Origin: Haplomitrium mnioides
Lineage: Eukaryota; Marchantiophyta; Haplomitriopsida; Calobryales
DNA length: 22,858 nt
Assembly (NCBI GenBank): GCA_049999725.1
Contig: JBNGIS010016571.1
Location: forward strand, 1 to 22,858
Direction: 5' to 3'
Shown: positions 1 through 8,804 of the stretch, one piece after another
Layout of the letters: the number at the start of each line of letters is the position of its first letter
How positions within the stretch are numbered: position 1 is the first letter of the stretch
Made by a program: the position numbers and the translations under genes
Notes under the pieces: model-generated
What the model was told of the DNA's origin: nothing
What the model saw: only the letters and a program-made list of their open reading frames with translations
Database searches by the model: none

Positions 1-470
1 TGCGTTGGAGAATCAAAAAAATTCAAAAACACACACCACATAAGAAAGTTCGAACATTGAAAAGTCAGACAAGTAGAAAGTTCGAAAAGTTAAAGGAACA
101 AAAAGTTAGGAGTTAGGAAAGTTTGAAATTTAGTACAAGAACATATATTAGTGTTAGTTCTAATAAGAAGGTAAGTTAGTAGAAACTAATATAAGTACAT
201 TCCCTATTATTAGTTCTAATAGAAAAAATAAGTTAGAGTAAGTTAGTAAGAAGCTGTTATATTAATATAAGAACAGTATATTAGTGTTAGTTCTAATAAG
301 TTAGAGTAAGTTACTAGAAATTAGTACAAGAACATTCCTTAGTATTAGTTCTAATAGAAAAATAAGTTACAATAAGTTTGTTAGAAGCTGTTATATTAGT
401 ATAAGAACATTATATTAGTGAGTAGTTCTAATAGGAAGATTAGTTAGAAAGAGTTAGCTTAGAAGGAAGA
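1..470. repeat. A-rich degenerate tandem repeat, period about 135 bp
   Basis: Two long imperfect units begin near 181 and 316 (period about 135). A partial copy lies at 129-170 and a broken start near 420. The phrase TAGTTCTAATA recurs at about 156, 211, 280, 346 and 424, and AAGCTGTTATATTA recurs once per long unit. The stretch is rich in GTTAG/AAGTTAG on the plus strand and has no convincing open frame. It may be satellite-like DNA or the U3 part of an unseen LTR element, since the left flank is outside the window. The function is unknown. Confidence 0.6.
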
Positions 471-1744
471 CTAGAAAGGGAGTTATTAGTTTTTAAAAAA
501 GTTCTATGAATCCGATGGCAAGGGCCATGGATCACATATAGAATCAGTTGTAGGATTGAGGTAGAAGTATCACATGTTAGTTTATATAATGCTAATATGC
601 AGGTTAGTGAATAGGTTATAGTTTAAACAGAAGGGATCGATGTTAGAGTAATTCTCAAAAAGTAAGGATTAGTTAGTGACAGTTATTGGTTAGAAGTTAG
701 TTGAGAGCAGGAAGGGGTACAAGACCAACAGTGAGGTTTCCCTCTTGTAAGACATCTCATTGTCATTTTTGTGCTTCATATAATAAAGTTCATATTTTTC
801 TTATAAGAGCCTCTGCTTCCTAAAATCACAAAATTAGAAGGAGCACCATGAGTGATGAGATAGGGAACTGAAGTCAGGCTAGGATGAAAAGTGTTCTACA
901 AGTTTGCAATTTGTGAAATCAAGAAGATTGCATTAGAGAAGGACATGGCAGAGGAGTACCTGGTTCTATTCTGCTTTTGGATCTGAGACTTGAAATCTTA
1001 TTTGTAATTTGTGGAATGTTTGGGAAGTAATCAAGTTTGCTTTGGGTTTTTTTTCGGCTTTTCTGTTTTTATTCATGTGATAGATTGTTAAATCCTGAGA
1101 GAAAGAACCTCATGTGATTCTCTAATTTGTGGATACTTGTTAGTTGATTGTAGTAGAGCAAGTATTGTGTAGAATTGTGTGTGTTTATGGAATAAGTGTG
1201 CCATTTCACAAGCAAATAGAGGAGTAGGTGTTAAGATAAACAACCCTTGGATGTGAGATTGAGGAGGAAAGTTCCAGAGCTGAGTTCTCAGTAGTAGCCT
1301 TTGGGTTATATCATATTAGAGTGGCTTGAGTATCTAGCTTGAGGGAAGGAAAGTGATATAATGAAGGTGGACACTGGAATGTTGGCTTGAAAACTCCAAG
1401 CAAGTTGGGTGGCTGGTTGCTTGTGGGTGTTTCTGAAACAGTTTGAGTTTAAAATCTGATTGTATGTTAATTTTCTTGTCTTAGAAATGTTAATCATACA
1501 GTTTTTATAATTCTTAACTAATGTTCTATGGTGTTAAATTGTGTTAAGTTTTTGCTTTGTTGTGAGAAAGGGCAATCAAACCAAGAAAATGAAAGCATTC
1601 CATCTTTGAACTAATAAAGTGCAGTTTAAGAACTCTTTCAAGAATCTGGAAAGTCTATAAAAATGATTTAGGAGAAAATTTCTATATAGATCTTTTGTGG
1701 TTCAATTATTGGTTACGCTTTTTGGGGTTGGAAGGTTCACCCTA
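471..1744. other. No gene recognised
   Basis: The frames here are short and none resembles a known protein on either strand. The stretch around 700-840 (CCTCTTGTAAGAC, AATAAAG, then TTATAAGAG) looks like the transcribed end of an LTR, but I found no partner copy, primer-binding site or TG..CA boundary. It may be the left part of the DUF7869-type element that starts being recognisable at 1745, or unrelated DNA. Confidence 0.4.
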
Positions 1745-1829
1745 CGCTACGACATTAAGACATCCAAAAAAGATGGAATTCTTATTCTCTTGTGTCATAT
1801 TGTCCAATTGAAGATACAAAGTTGGAGGC
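1745..1829 (-). pseudogene. DUF7869-type fragment, element copy 1
   Basis: On the minus strand this reads PPTLYLQLDNMTQENKN followed by SIFFGCL. It lines up without gaps with LHPTLYLQLNNTTRENKN in the longer copy at about 18000-18080. The LQLDN..RENKN block is the signature I associate with DUF7869. Its Asp is a plausible RNase H-fold (DDE/D-type) catalytic residue, but that is inference. This copy keeps LDN (codons at 1799-1807), whereas the longer copy has LNN. The domain is cut off on both sides: the N-terminal half is joined directly to intron-like sequence at about 1860, an internal deletion of roughly 0.8 kb relative to copy 2. Confidence 0.65.
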
Positions 1830-2838
1830 AACAGTTTATCAAAGCAAAACTCAATGCAAGGTTAAGGCCACAACCAACAATCAGATCCATTTCCTCACTT
1901 TATTCAACTCTTGACATAGTTTAGATTCAAACTAAAAGCAACAAACCCTATGTGAACATAGAATTTTTTCTCACAAGTCGAGTTGCTAACGTTTATTTGA
2001 CTCAAATCTTGTTTGTTGAGCAATGTAACAAAACAAATATCTTTTGGCACTAAGTTGAGAAAGCATAACATCTCTAGAACTAAGCTTTGAGTTTAGTAAA
2101 AAGAACATTGATTAACCGTAGGTTTCAAAATAGAAAAAATTTATTGCCTCTGTTAAACTCCAAGACATATTTTTCTCACAATAATTTTACTTCTTTGCAT
2201 GTTTCACAAACAGCAAATCTATTGCGTTTTGGAATTTTAAACATTTAGAAAATGAGTTCTCCAATGTTTTAAAAAAAACCAAAAAAACTAAGAATGCAAT
2301 CATGATCTTTCTATTTCAAATAAGTTGTGTAGTAGTCATAAACTTCCCATTTTGTAAAATGATCGACCAAGTTATAAACTTCGTGAGTGGGCATTCTCTC
2401 GTAGTGTCCCTAAAAGAACTGTCCATCTGATTGCCCACAAATACTCCTTTAGCAAATAATTCTAAATTTCAAAAAATGCCTCTAAGATCTGTGTTTTTGA
2501 GATTCTGACTACTTTGGATTCTATCATTCCCTATAAATAATATTAATTTAAAGGCTCTTCTTCAGACAATGGTATCGCCACGTAGAGTGAACCGATTGTC
2601 AACATTAGAGTCTTTTCTTGGTATTTCCTACTGCAATATGATATCTTGATTCTTCATGCTTTGTCAAAAATATGTTTCTCACACATTTAAAAAAATATGT
2701 CTTGCACAATGACAAACAATTATTTTGACAACATGAAATTCCCCTCAATTTCAAAATTGATATTGGATCAAACTTTTTCTTAACAAAGCTTTTGTCATAA
2801 TAGACTTTGTGCAAAGAATTTTCACGTAAATTGTTTAC
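1830..2838 (-). other. Degraded intron-like interval of element copy 1
   Basis: This lies between the DUF7869 fragment and the N-terminal exon of copy 1. The part from 1860 to about 2200 matches 18890-19230 of copy 2 in the same orientation; both contain a degenerate palindrome (CCTATGTGAACATAG at 1948-1962; CTATGCAATCATAG in copy 2). The part at 2762-2823 matches 19243-19305 of copy 2 in the opposite orientation. GTAAAC on the minus strand at 2833-2838 sits exactly where the N-terminal similarity ends and is a plausible 5' splice site. No independent gene was seen. Confidence 0.5.
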
Positions 2839-3640
2839 CTATTTGGGTTTTGGCCCAAAAAAAGAATTCTTTTGTCTTGCCAATCGATTCGGTCCATAGG
2901 CGAATCTAACCATCATAGATAATTCATCATTTTGATAGTCTTGAGCATCATCCAAAACATTGTTTGTTTCTTTAAAATATGGTTTTGAAGGATGAAGACC
3001 ACCTTGAGGATTGGGAGAACTAGACCATGCCAAAACGGAATCTTTATCAATATCTTGAATATTAAAAAATATCTTTTTGTAAAATACTTGGTGCCTTTGG
3101 CAATAGCTCCAGTGAAATGTTGGTTGATTGATATTCTTTGCTATAGTCATTTCCTAAACTATCGTCTAAAGATTCCTCCAAAAGAATTCGATTTCTTAAA
3201 GATCTCCCAATCTCATTAAGAGGTCCAACTTGACTAAAAATCACTGGTTGTTTAAGTGGTGCTATCGATGACAACGAATCATCTCCATAATTGAAACTGT
3301 CCATAGATTCTATGCATTTTGTGTTTTTGACACAAACACATTTGGATCTTGAACATTGTTGTCTTCATCTAATGAGGACAAAGAAAGGTCCACAACCATC
3401 TAGAAATTGTGATTTAAATGTCTTTTTGGTATTCTATTGGAGTAGTTAAAAGAAAGATTCAACTTTGACCGCTTGACTGGCAACAAAGATCCACTGTGTG
3501 CAAAAGGTTGAGTCTCGGATCTTATGTAAGCATTGGGTTCTCTCTTTGATCCTTTGCATGCAAGTTGTTCACTCCTTAATCCTATGCGCGCATTGGGTCC
3601 ACTCTTTAACCATATACGTATTGTGAAGCTAGAGGCTTTG
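2839..3640 (-). pseudogene. N-terminal exon of DUF7869-type element gene, copy 1 (broken)
   Basis: This is homologous to the N-terminal exon at 19532-20338. Conserved blocks, reading 5' to 3' on the minus strand, are KRSKLNLS, MVVDLSLS, SPIAPLKQ-like (SSIAPLKQ), NRILLEES.DDSL, NISLELLP, DIDKDSVLAW and FAYGPNRLA..K, ending in GPKPK. The frame is broken at several places: a stop before MVVDLSLS, a shift near 3300 and a shift near 3100. The exon ends at a GTAAAC donor shared with copy 2. Long Ser/Leu/Asp-rich stretches suggest a largely disordered protein, and I recognise no named domain in this half. Two independently decaying copies keep the same blocks, so this was once real coding sequence rather than a chance frame. 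Confidence 0.65.
3488..3637. repeat. Palindrome family P1, 30-bp tandem array (copy 1)
   Basis: Five units start at 3488, 3518, 3548, 3578 and 3608, exactly 30 bp apart. The clearest core is CCTATGCGCGCATTGGG (from 3580); others are CCTTTGCATGCAAG and CTTATGTAAGCATTGGG. Each unit carries the same palindromic core plus a linker such as TTCTCTCTTTGAT. On the minus strand the array is in frame with the exon and reads as ten-residue steps (PNARIGLRSE, QLACKGSKRE, PNAYIRSETQ). The same 30-bp array sits at the same place in copy 2. Confidence 0.75.
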
Positions 3641-3692
3641 CCGGTTTCTCCTTATGTGACTTTGATGTTGAGTGCACATTGAATATGAGAGG

Positions 3693-3710
3693 TGGGTTGA
3701 AGTGTGGCTG
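3693..3710 (-). repeat. Possible right terminal inverted repeat of element copy 1
   Basis: Read on the minus strand this is CAGCCACACTTCAACCCA. It resembles the start of repeats A and A' (CAGCCACTACTTTGAACCA) with two single-base gaps and one or two mismatches. It lies about 55 bp beyond the last unit of the 30-bp array and touches the end of the gypsy LTR. It could be the inverted end of the DUF7869-type element, or a chance match. Confidence 0.35.
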
Positions 3711-4762
3711 CAGTTATCAAACACAACAAGTTCTACAAAGTCTACCAAACGTAAGTACTCAATACAAAATATAGTGGAATTCTCCACTCTTTACTCTAAA
3801 TGTTCTCACCAACACACTCTTGCTCTTACTCTTCTAACTCTCAACAAACTCCTCACTCTATGAAATACCACTCCTCAAATGCTTGCCCTCCAATTAGTCT
3901 TCAAAGTAGCTCCTCCAAGAGCTCCTCCAAACGCTTCTCACAACTCTCGAGTCTCAAGTCTAAAATGAAAACAAGTCCTAACTCAAGCTCCTCTCCTCCT
4001 CTTTATATACTAGTCTAGATAGTTACTAGGAGTAAAACTCAATACTCTATCACCTTAGTTAAAGAATCCAAGGTGATTATCTCTCTAATTATTAAATCCT
4101 AAAAGTGCTCCTCAAGTATCTCCACCTTTTGTTTTCTTCTTTAAGAAGAAGTTTTTTATTTGGAGCTTCTCTTGTCAAAGAATCTCAACAGTTGATCCAA
4201 GATTTTTCTACCTTTTATTTGTCCCTACAAACAATTCCTACGATGATAACTTTGAGATTCTCGCAAAGAATAAGTCAAAGAACAAATTGACTTTTCTCTT
4301 CTTTAGTCTATTCTAGAAGAATCTCTATAAAGTCCTTAATACTTAGTCAATTTTCCTGTACTATACCTTGTTAAAAAGTTTGTAAATTAAGCTTTCTACT
4401 TATATAATAATATTTTCATTTTATAATCTTTAGATACTCTCTATTTTGACTTTTCTGCAGATTATTTTTGTAACTTTGACCGATTATAACTTCTGGTTTA
4501 CAAAAGATTTTTCACTTCTGTAAATTTTTACTAGTTACTTAAACAATGTTATGTTTCCCTATAAAATATAGATTTCTAAACATTTCTAATAAAAACACAA
4601 TTCACTCTGTACTCAAATCTACACATATTGAAGAAAACCGATCAAATCTAAGTTTCCGCTAACAACTTCTAAGTCTTTTCCATACTTCATCACAAAGCAT
4701 TCCATTATCTGATAGTATTCTATTATCATCAAAATTCTCTCAAACCATCTCATTCCTTTACA
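3709..4762 (-). mobile_element. Putative 3' LTR of the gypsy remnant
   Basis: On the minus strand the segment would begin TGTAAAGGAATG right after a purine tract and end in GATAACTGCA, giving TG...CA ends and about 1,054 bp. A TATA box lies about 750 bp into it, followed by a purine-rich transcribed part (GAGGAGGAGAGGAGC). The pyrimidine-rich plus-strand frames at 3672-4290 are the reverse of this and are not genes. No second LTR copy exists in the window to confirm the borders. Confidence 0.45.
4001..4010 (-). promoter_or_regulatory. TATA box of the gypsy LTR
   Basis: The minus strand reads GTATATAAAGAGGAGG, a close match to a plant TATA box, inside the putative LTR and in the same direction as gag. 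Transcription would start about 30 bp further on, near 3970, leaving a transcribed LTR tail of about 260 bp. Confidence 0.5.
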
Positions 4763-4780
4763 TTTTATCCCCTCTTAAGT
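4763..4780 (-). other. Polypurine tract of the gypsy remnant
   Basis: On the minus strand ACTTAAGAGGGGATAAAA precedes TGTAAAGG. AAGAGGGGA followed closely by TG is the usual arrangement of a plus-strand primer and LTR start in plant Ty3/gypsy elements. Confidence 0.5.
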
Positions 4781-4955
4781 TTTCACTCCGCCCTCGAAGT
4801 GACCTCTTTCGTAAGTGCATAGAATTGCTTCAACTTGTCATAGTTCACCCAATAATAACACCTTGTATGAAAACAAATACGGGTAGCATGAGAGTATACA
4901 ATTGCATATAAAAGTATCTTCTGCTTTCTCTTGCATCGTCTCGGATCAAACATCA

Positions 4956-5549
4956 TCACCTGCAATCAAATACTCGAGATTCTTTTCCACGCATTCTTGG
5001 TATAGCTTCTATTGCGCACATCTTTGGGAGGTCACTTTCTTCATTTGATAAGTCTTCCATATTTGTATCCACTTTAGAAATATTTCTTTCATACTCCTCA
5101 TCGGTGGAGAAGTATTCTGTAGATTCTCTTTTCGATCTACTTGTCTCATCACCTCTGCCATCCATATATACCCGCATTTTATGATCCTTGGGGCCAATTG
5201 TAGTGAAGTTCTTGTCCCAATTGTTGGTGGCTCTAACACCCCGCAACCATGGCCTTCCAAGCAACATGTCATAGCTAGACTCTTTCAAAACTTGAAATGA
5301 GAGAGAGATAGAAATACCCATTACCATGATTGGCATCTTCTCAATCACCCCAAGTGGGCGTACTCTTTACTTGTTGGTCATACCCACCATAAACCCCAAA
5401 AGCCTCATGAGTTTGAAGCCCAACTTCTTCATCAAATCTTCTAACATTGCATTGACCGCAGATCCTTTATCTAACAACACTTTGGGAACCACATGCCTCT
5501 TACATATGACATCAATTTTTGGGACTCTTGCACATACCTCATTATCCAT
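4956..5549 (-). pseudogene. Gypsy retropepsin-type aspartic protease
   Basis: The frame runs from 5549 to 4956 with one stop just before 5348. The core reads VPKVLLDKGSAVNAM, corresponding to the usual VLLDGGSGVN-type active site: Asp is kept (codon at 5469-5471) but the conserved triad D-T/S/G-G has Lys in the middle. Downstream, SYDMLLGRPWLRGVRA is the typical C-terminal block of plant gypsy proteases. The acidic tail that follows (STDEEYERN, MEDLSNEESDL) is where RT would normally begin, but no RT appears before the stop at 4956. A frameshift between about 5642 and 5549 separates it from gag. It is certainly of gypsy origin and almost certainly inactive. Confidence 0.75.
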
Positions 5550-5641
5550 GGCACTTACATAGCAGTTGTTGGTTGAGACCTTCTTCCTTGGGAGTCATTT
5601 GGTGCTCAATCCTCCACATAGCTCTCTTCGCAACGTTGGAT

Positions 5642-6952
5642 TCATTGCCACCAGTTGTCCCACGTGATATTGGCTTGAAAGTTCCCAATATCTTTCACCA
5701 CATTGTACTTCTTTTGATGCTTTGAAATTGCAAAGTCTTCCATCTCCAATCGTCTTCTTGGTTTGTTTGGCTTCTTGGTCATGTCCATATCATGGTGCTT
5801 TTCTTGACTTGGTGATGGTTCAGATCTCATAGTCTCCTTGACTACTCTAGCTTGCTTCCTTTCATGGGCCAACATGTCCACTCCTCAATCCGTTGAACTC
5901 CCTCCCACCTCACCATGGGGAACTTTTTCAACATCGATCAAGGTGATGATCGTCTCTTGCACTTGATTCATTGAGCTCCCTCCCACCTCATTATGGGGAA
6001 GATTTTCAACATGAATCAACGTGATGACCATCTCTTCCACTTGTTTTGTTGAACATCCTCCCACCTCATTGTGGGTAGCCTTTTCAACGTCCATTGATGC
6101 AATGACCCTCTCTTGAGCTTGATTCATATTTTCCTGCCCACCATTCTCTCTATTTGGACATTTTTTGATGAAGTGCGCTCCTCCACATCCAAAACATGTA
6201 ATATTCTCAATGTTTCTTTGCCACATTAGCCCTCCTCCATTAAGCCTAGGTCGATTTTCAAGCCTTCTCTCCAAAGATTGCACAAGATTCAAACTCAACT
6301 TCTCTAGACATTTAGTCAATGTTAACACCTCATTCATAGGTGGATTTGAAGCTTGTGGCAAAGAACCTACTACCACCGCTATGGGTTGTGCAATTGTTGA
6401 TAACACAACAACCTTCTCTTCTTGCTCATCTTCCAAGCTCTCTTCCATCCTTAAAGCAATTCTCAAAGACTTTGCTCGAGTATTTGGCTTTTCATATTTT
6501 ACCTTTGTTTGAATTTTAGGTTTCAACCCCAAAAAAAAATGCTTAGCCAACATTGTTGTAATGGCCACCATGAGAGAATTCACATCCTCACCACTCTTTC
6601 TCAACATATTTTGGAATTCAGTTTCTAAGTGATCTACTCTCTCAACATATATATGTACTTTCTCACTTTCTCCTTGCTTCAAGTGTGTTACCTCTTGAAG
6701 CAATTTCTCATAGCTCTCTGTTGGGAGAAATTCTTCCATCAAAGCTTTTGCCAAGCTAGCCCATAACTCAAGAATTTCTCCTTTTTGCTCTTTGTACCAT
6801 CTAAGAGCATGACACTCAAGAAATTCCGGTAGCAATGCTAACCAATCATCTGATTGCTTCTCACCATTGCCAATGCAAGCGCATTTGAAATCACGTAGGT
6901 AATCCTCTGCATTTTCATCTTCTTTGCCATAAAAGACCATAATCTTGCCCAT
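5642..6952 (-). pseudogene. Gypsy Gag with CCHC zinc knuckle, one nonsense codon
   Basis: Starting from MGKIMVFYGKEDENAEDYL, the product has the Ty3/gypsy capsid-type fold region (retrotransposon gag: WLALLPEFLECHALRWY, then EFLPTESYEKLLQEV). A basic and acidic helical part and a nucleocapsid zinc knuckle, CFGCGGAHFIKKC (CX2CX3HX4C, codons at 6158-6196), follow. After the knuckle come three in-frame 26-residue repeats (NEVGGSS motif). A stop at 5882-5884 interrupts the frame, which continues unchanged to 5642 (RRRLEMEDFAISKHQKKYN, a common spacer before the protease). Gag would package the element's RNA in cytoplasmic particles. The 355-residue open part is nearly intact, so decay looks fairly recent compared with the copia element. 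The true start may lie further upstream. Confidence 0.8.
5904..6137 (-). repeat. Palindrome family P3, three 78-bp in-frame repeats in gag
   Basis: The motif CCCACCTCAYYRTGGG starts at 5904, 5982 and 6060, exactly 78 bp apart. It has short palindromic arms (CCCAC/GTGGG in the third unit, CCCA/TGGG in the others). On the minus strand each unit gives 26 residues built on the pattern QVxExxITLIxVExxPHNEVGGSS, and the palindrome encodes the HNEVGG part. The repeats lie just after the zinc knuckle. Confidence 0.75.
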
Positions 6953-7301
6953 CTTGATTGGATAGCTTGATGTTGTTTCTTGATTGCTTTCTCGTTCCTA
7001 CCACACCTACCACATCTACCACAAGACAAAAATATGCACCTCACAAATAGCTTGGATTAGAATCGAGAAAACAAATGGATTTGGATCTGCCAAAATTTTC
7101 TCCATTCACTCTACTCCAAATTGTTCCACCAATCTTTGGCGCATATATATTTTGGCCACAATAAACACTCATACAACAATGGTCATTTCTTAATCATCCG
7201 TTGAGGCTATTGAACACTCTCTCCTTGATTTGATAAAATGCTCGTTCATGCTCCAAGGTCCAAACCCATTGTGTTGGAGTGTACAATCATTGATACAACG
7301 G
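6953..7301 (-). other. Gypsy leader, no gene
   Basis: This sits between gag and repeat A. On the minus strand the segment 7300-7281 (CGTTGTATCAATGATTGTAC) resembles a tRNA-Met primer site (TGGTATCAGAGC) at about 8 of 12 bases, and lies immediately beside the repeat A border where a 5' LTR should end. There is also a short GGTAGATGTGGTAGGTGTGG tandem near 7000-7025. The primer site is weak evidence, and the 5' LTR itself is absent. Confidence 0.35.
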
Positions 7302-8678
7302 TGTTAACAGCCACTACTTTGAACTAGAAACATGCTACTCAGAACATGAACTTTTTTTTTTGAGGAAAAATTGTGAGTTTTGAATTCAAAAAACATAAAA
7401 AGTATGAGCCTATTTTTTAAAAACAAAAAGTACATGAGTTTTTTGGAAATATTTTTGGCCGTTTCAACAAGCATGATAGAGCAATAGTCAATTTTGTTAT
7501 GCAAAATCAATCAATATTATTAGTTTTTATGAAAATATTGGAAAATTTGAATTTGATGAAAGGCATAAAAATTATAGTAATTTTTCACCAAAAAGTTGCA
7601 TTTATCATTGATTACAATTCTAAGCCCAAAAGTTGAAATACATGTTACAATAAACTATTTTGAAATACTTTTGATTGTACAAACTCTAGACGTGCGTAGA
7701 CATGGTGCTCTTTAAAACCATTTTGTTGGAAAAAAAAACCAAAGCATAAAGAAAAAGCCCGAGGGGATTAGAAGTCAAGGGAATGAGTTTATAATGGTAA
7801 ACACAAAAACAAAGAAAACAAAATATTGCATGGATTTAGGAGCTTTATTTTAAACGACAAGAAAGAAGGAAGCTTTCACTTGTAGTTGAAAATCCATGTA
7901 ATCAAAAGTGAACGTGGGCTTTCAAAAAGGTTCAAGCATTTAAAAATATTTCATAGTTCAACGAAGCACATACAGAAACGTATCATAGTTCAAAATCAAA
8001 AAGGCAATAGCTAAGGAGATTGAATTAAGATTGTAAGCAAGAAACATCTCTAAGTTTTATACTTCATTCAACCAAACAAAGGTCTCAAGATCTACAAAAA
8101 AGTCTATGACTTGTGTACAAACAAAGTTGTAATCAGTAGTCTTTGTATGAAGAAACTTAAGAGTTGTATATGAGAAACAGAACTTGTGGAAGGCGTGGAC
8201 TTCCACCCCAAAGTCTATATATGCATAGGAATCCAAGCTCAACATGTAAATACTCCACCCTAAAGTCTATACGTGCATAGGAATCAGAACTCACCATCTG
8301 AACATTCCACAACAAAGACTGACAAGAACCTAGGTTTTAGGTTTCACATAAGAGTTTTTGTATGTTGCATGTTTTGCTTGCAAATCAAAGTCTATGCGCA
8401 CATAGGGTTCACACTTCTACAACCGAGGATACAAACTGTAAACGTTCTATTTTTTGCAACAAACTCTACACACGCAAAAGATTTTGATTTCTAATTCCAA
8501 ATCTAAAACTAAAAATGGGTACAAACCCCTACATCTGAGTCAAACAACGCAAAGGGTTTTAAGTTTTACATCAAAGTCCTAACAAGAAAAAAAACAATTA
8601 GTCAATTTGGGCAGATGCTTTAGCGAGACAATAACCTTAAACTCTTCTAGAAAACAATAAAGTTGGAAATAAAATACT
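7302..8678. repeat. Repeat A, 1.4 kb, interrupted on the right by the copia LTR
   Basis: This begins TGTTAACAGCCACTACTTTG and matches repeat A' (15309-16787) over its whole length in the same orientation. Similarity is high by eye apart from small indels and a 104-bp difference caused by two fewer 52-bp units. It carries degenerate P1 palindromes near 7684, 8213, 8265, 8390 and 8464. Its frames are short and not conserved as protein between copies. In A' the same segment continues into the 3' side of the DUF7869-type gene, so A is best read as the left end of such an element, cut at 8678 by the copia insertion. Confidence 0.7.
8213..8316. repeat. P1 palindrome, 52-bp repeat (two units) in repeat A
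   Basis: GTCTATATATGCATAGGAAT at 8213 and GTCTATACGTGCATAGGAAT at 8265 are exactly 52 bp apart, with a shared linker around CCAAGCTCAACATGT and ACTCCACCC. A' has four units of the same array. A further isolated core, GTCTATGCGCACATAGGG, lies at 8390. Confidence 0.75.
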
Positions 8679-8786
8679 TGTTATAGGGACATATATATAC
8701 CCTATGTAAGTAGTCATCCACGATCTATTCTACTCATTCGTCTTGGAGACTCCCGTGTGTATATGTGAGGCACTCATGCAATAACA
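8679..8786 (+). mobile_element. Very short (108 bp) 5' LTR of the copia element
   Basis: The segment starts TGTTATAGGG and ends GCAATAACA, giving perfect six-base inverted ends TGTTAT/ATAACA and the TG..CA rule. A TATA box lies at 8691-8700. The start falls exactly where repeat A stops matching A' (A ends AAAATACT; A' reads AAAATACT then TACATTTTGG at 16788), so the A' copy is a natural empty site. ATACT at 8674-8678 would be the target-site duplicate, but its partner is not found because the right end is lost. Confidence 0.7.
8691..8700 (+). promoter_or_regulatory. TATA box of the copia LTR
   Basis: GGGACATATATATACCC sits 12 bp inside the LTR and about 87 bp before its end, in the sense direction of gag-pol. 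With so short a U3, the LTR promoter would consist of little more than the TATA box. Confidence 0.5.
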
Positions 8787-8804
8787 TGCTATCAGCACGA
8801 CGGG
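8787..8804 (+). other. Primer-binding site (initiator tRNA-Met type)
   Basis: TGCTATCAGCACGACGGG begins immediately after the LTR. The plant copia consensus is TGGTATCAGAGC, so TG.TATCAG is kept and the rest is mutated. Position more than sequence supports the call. Confidence 0.5.

Larger units (their letters stand above)
3709..7301 (-). mobile_element. Ty3/gypsy-type LTR retrotransposon remnant (gag and protease only)
   Basis: Reading on the minus strand, the remnant has a leader (7301-6953), gag (6952-5642 with one stop), protease (about 5549-4956), a polypurine tract (4780-4763) and a putative 3' LTR (4762-3709). There is no reverse transcriptase, RNase H or integrase between the protease and the polypurine tract; only about 170 bp separate them. 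No copy of the LTR is found upstream of gag, because repeat A begins directly at 7302. The element is therefore both 5'-truncated and internally deleted, or descends from a non-autonomous gag-protease element. Boundaries are tentative. Confidence 0.6.

Noticed and set aside
700-840. LTR end of another retrotransposon
   Set aside because: The sequence has an LTR-like flavour, with AATAAAG and a pyrimidine stretch, but no partner copy, primer-binding site or clear TG..CA border could be found.
3672-4290. Ser/Thr-rich plus-strand frames
   Set aside because: They are the reverse of the purine-rich transcribed part of the gypsy LTR and show no similarity to known proteins.
4783-4965. Minus-strand frame after the gypsy protease as a further pol or env domain
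   Set aside because: Sixty codons with no recognisable motif, in a different frame from the protease, directly before the polypurine tract.
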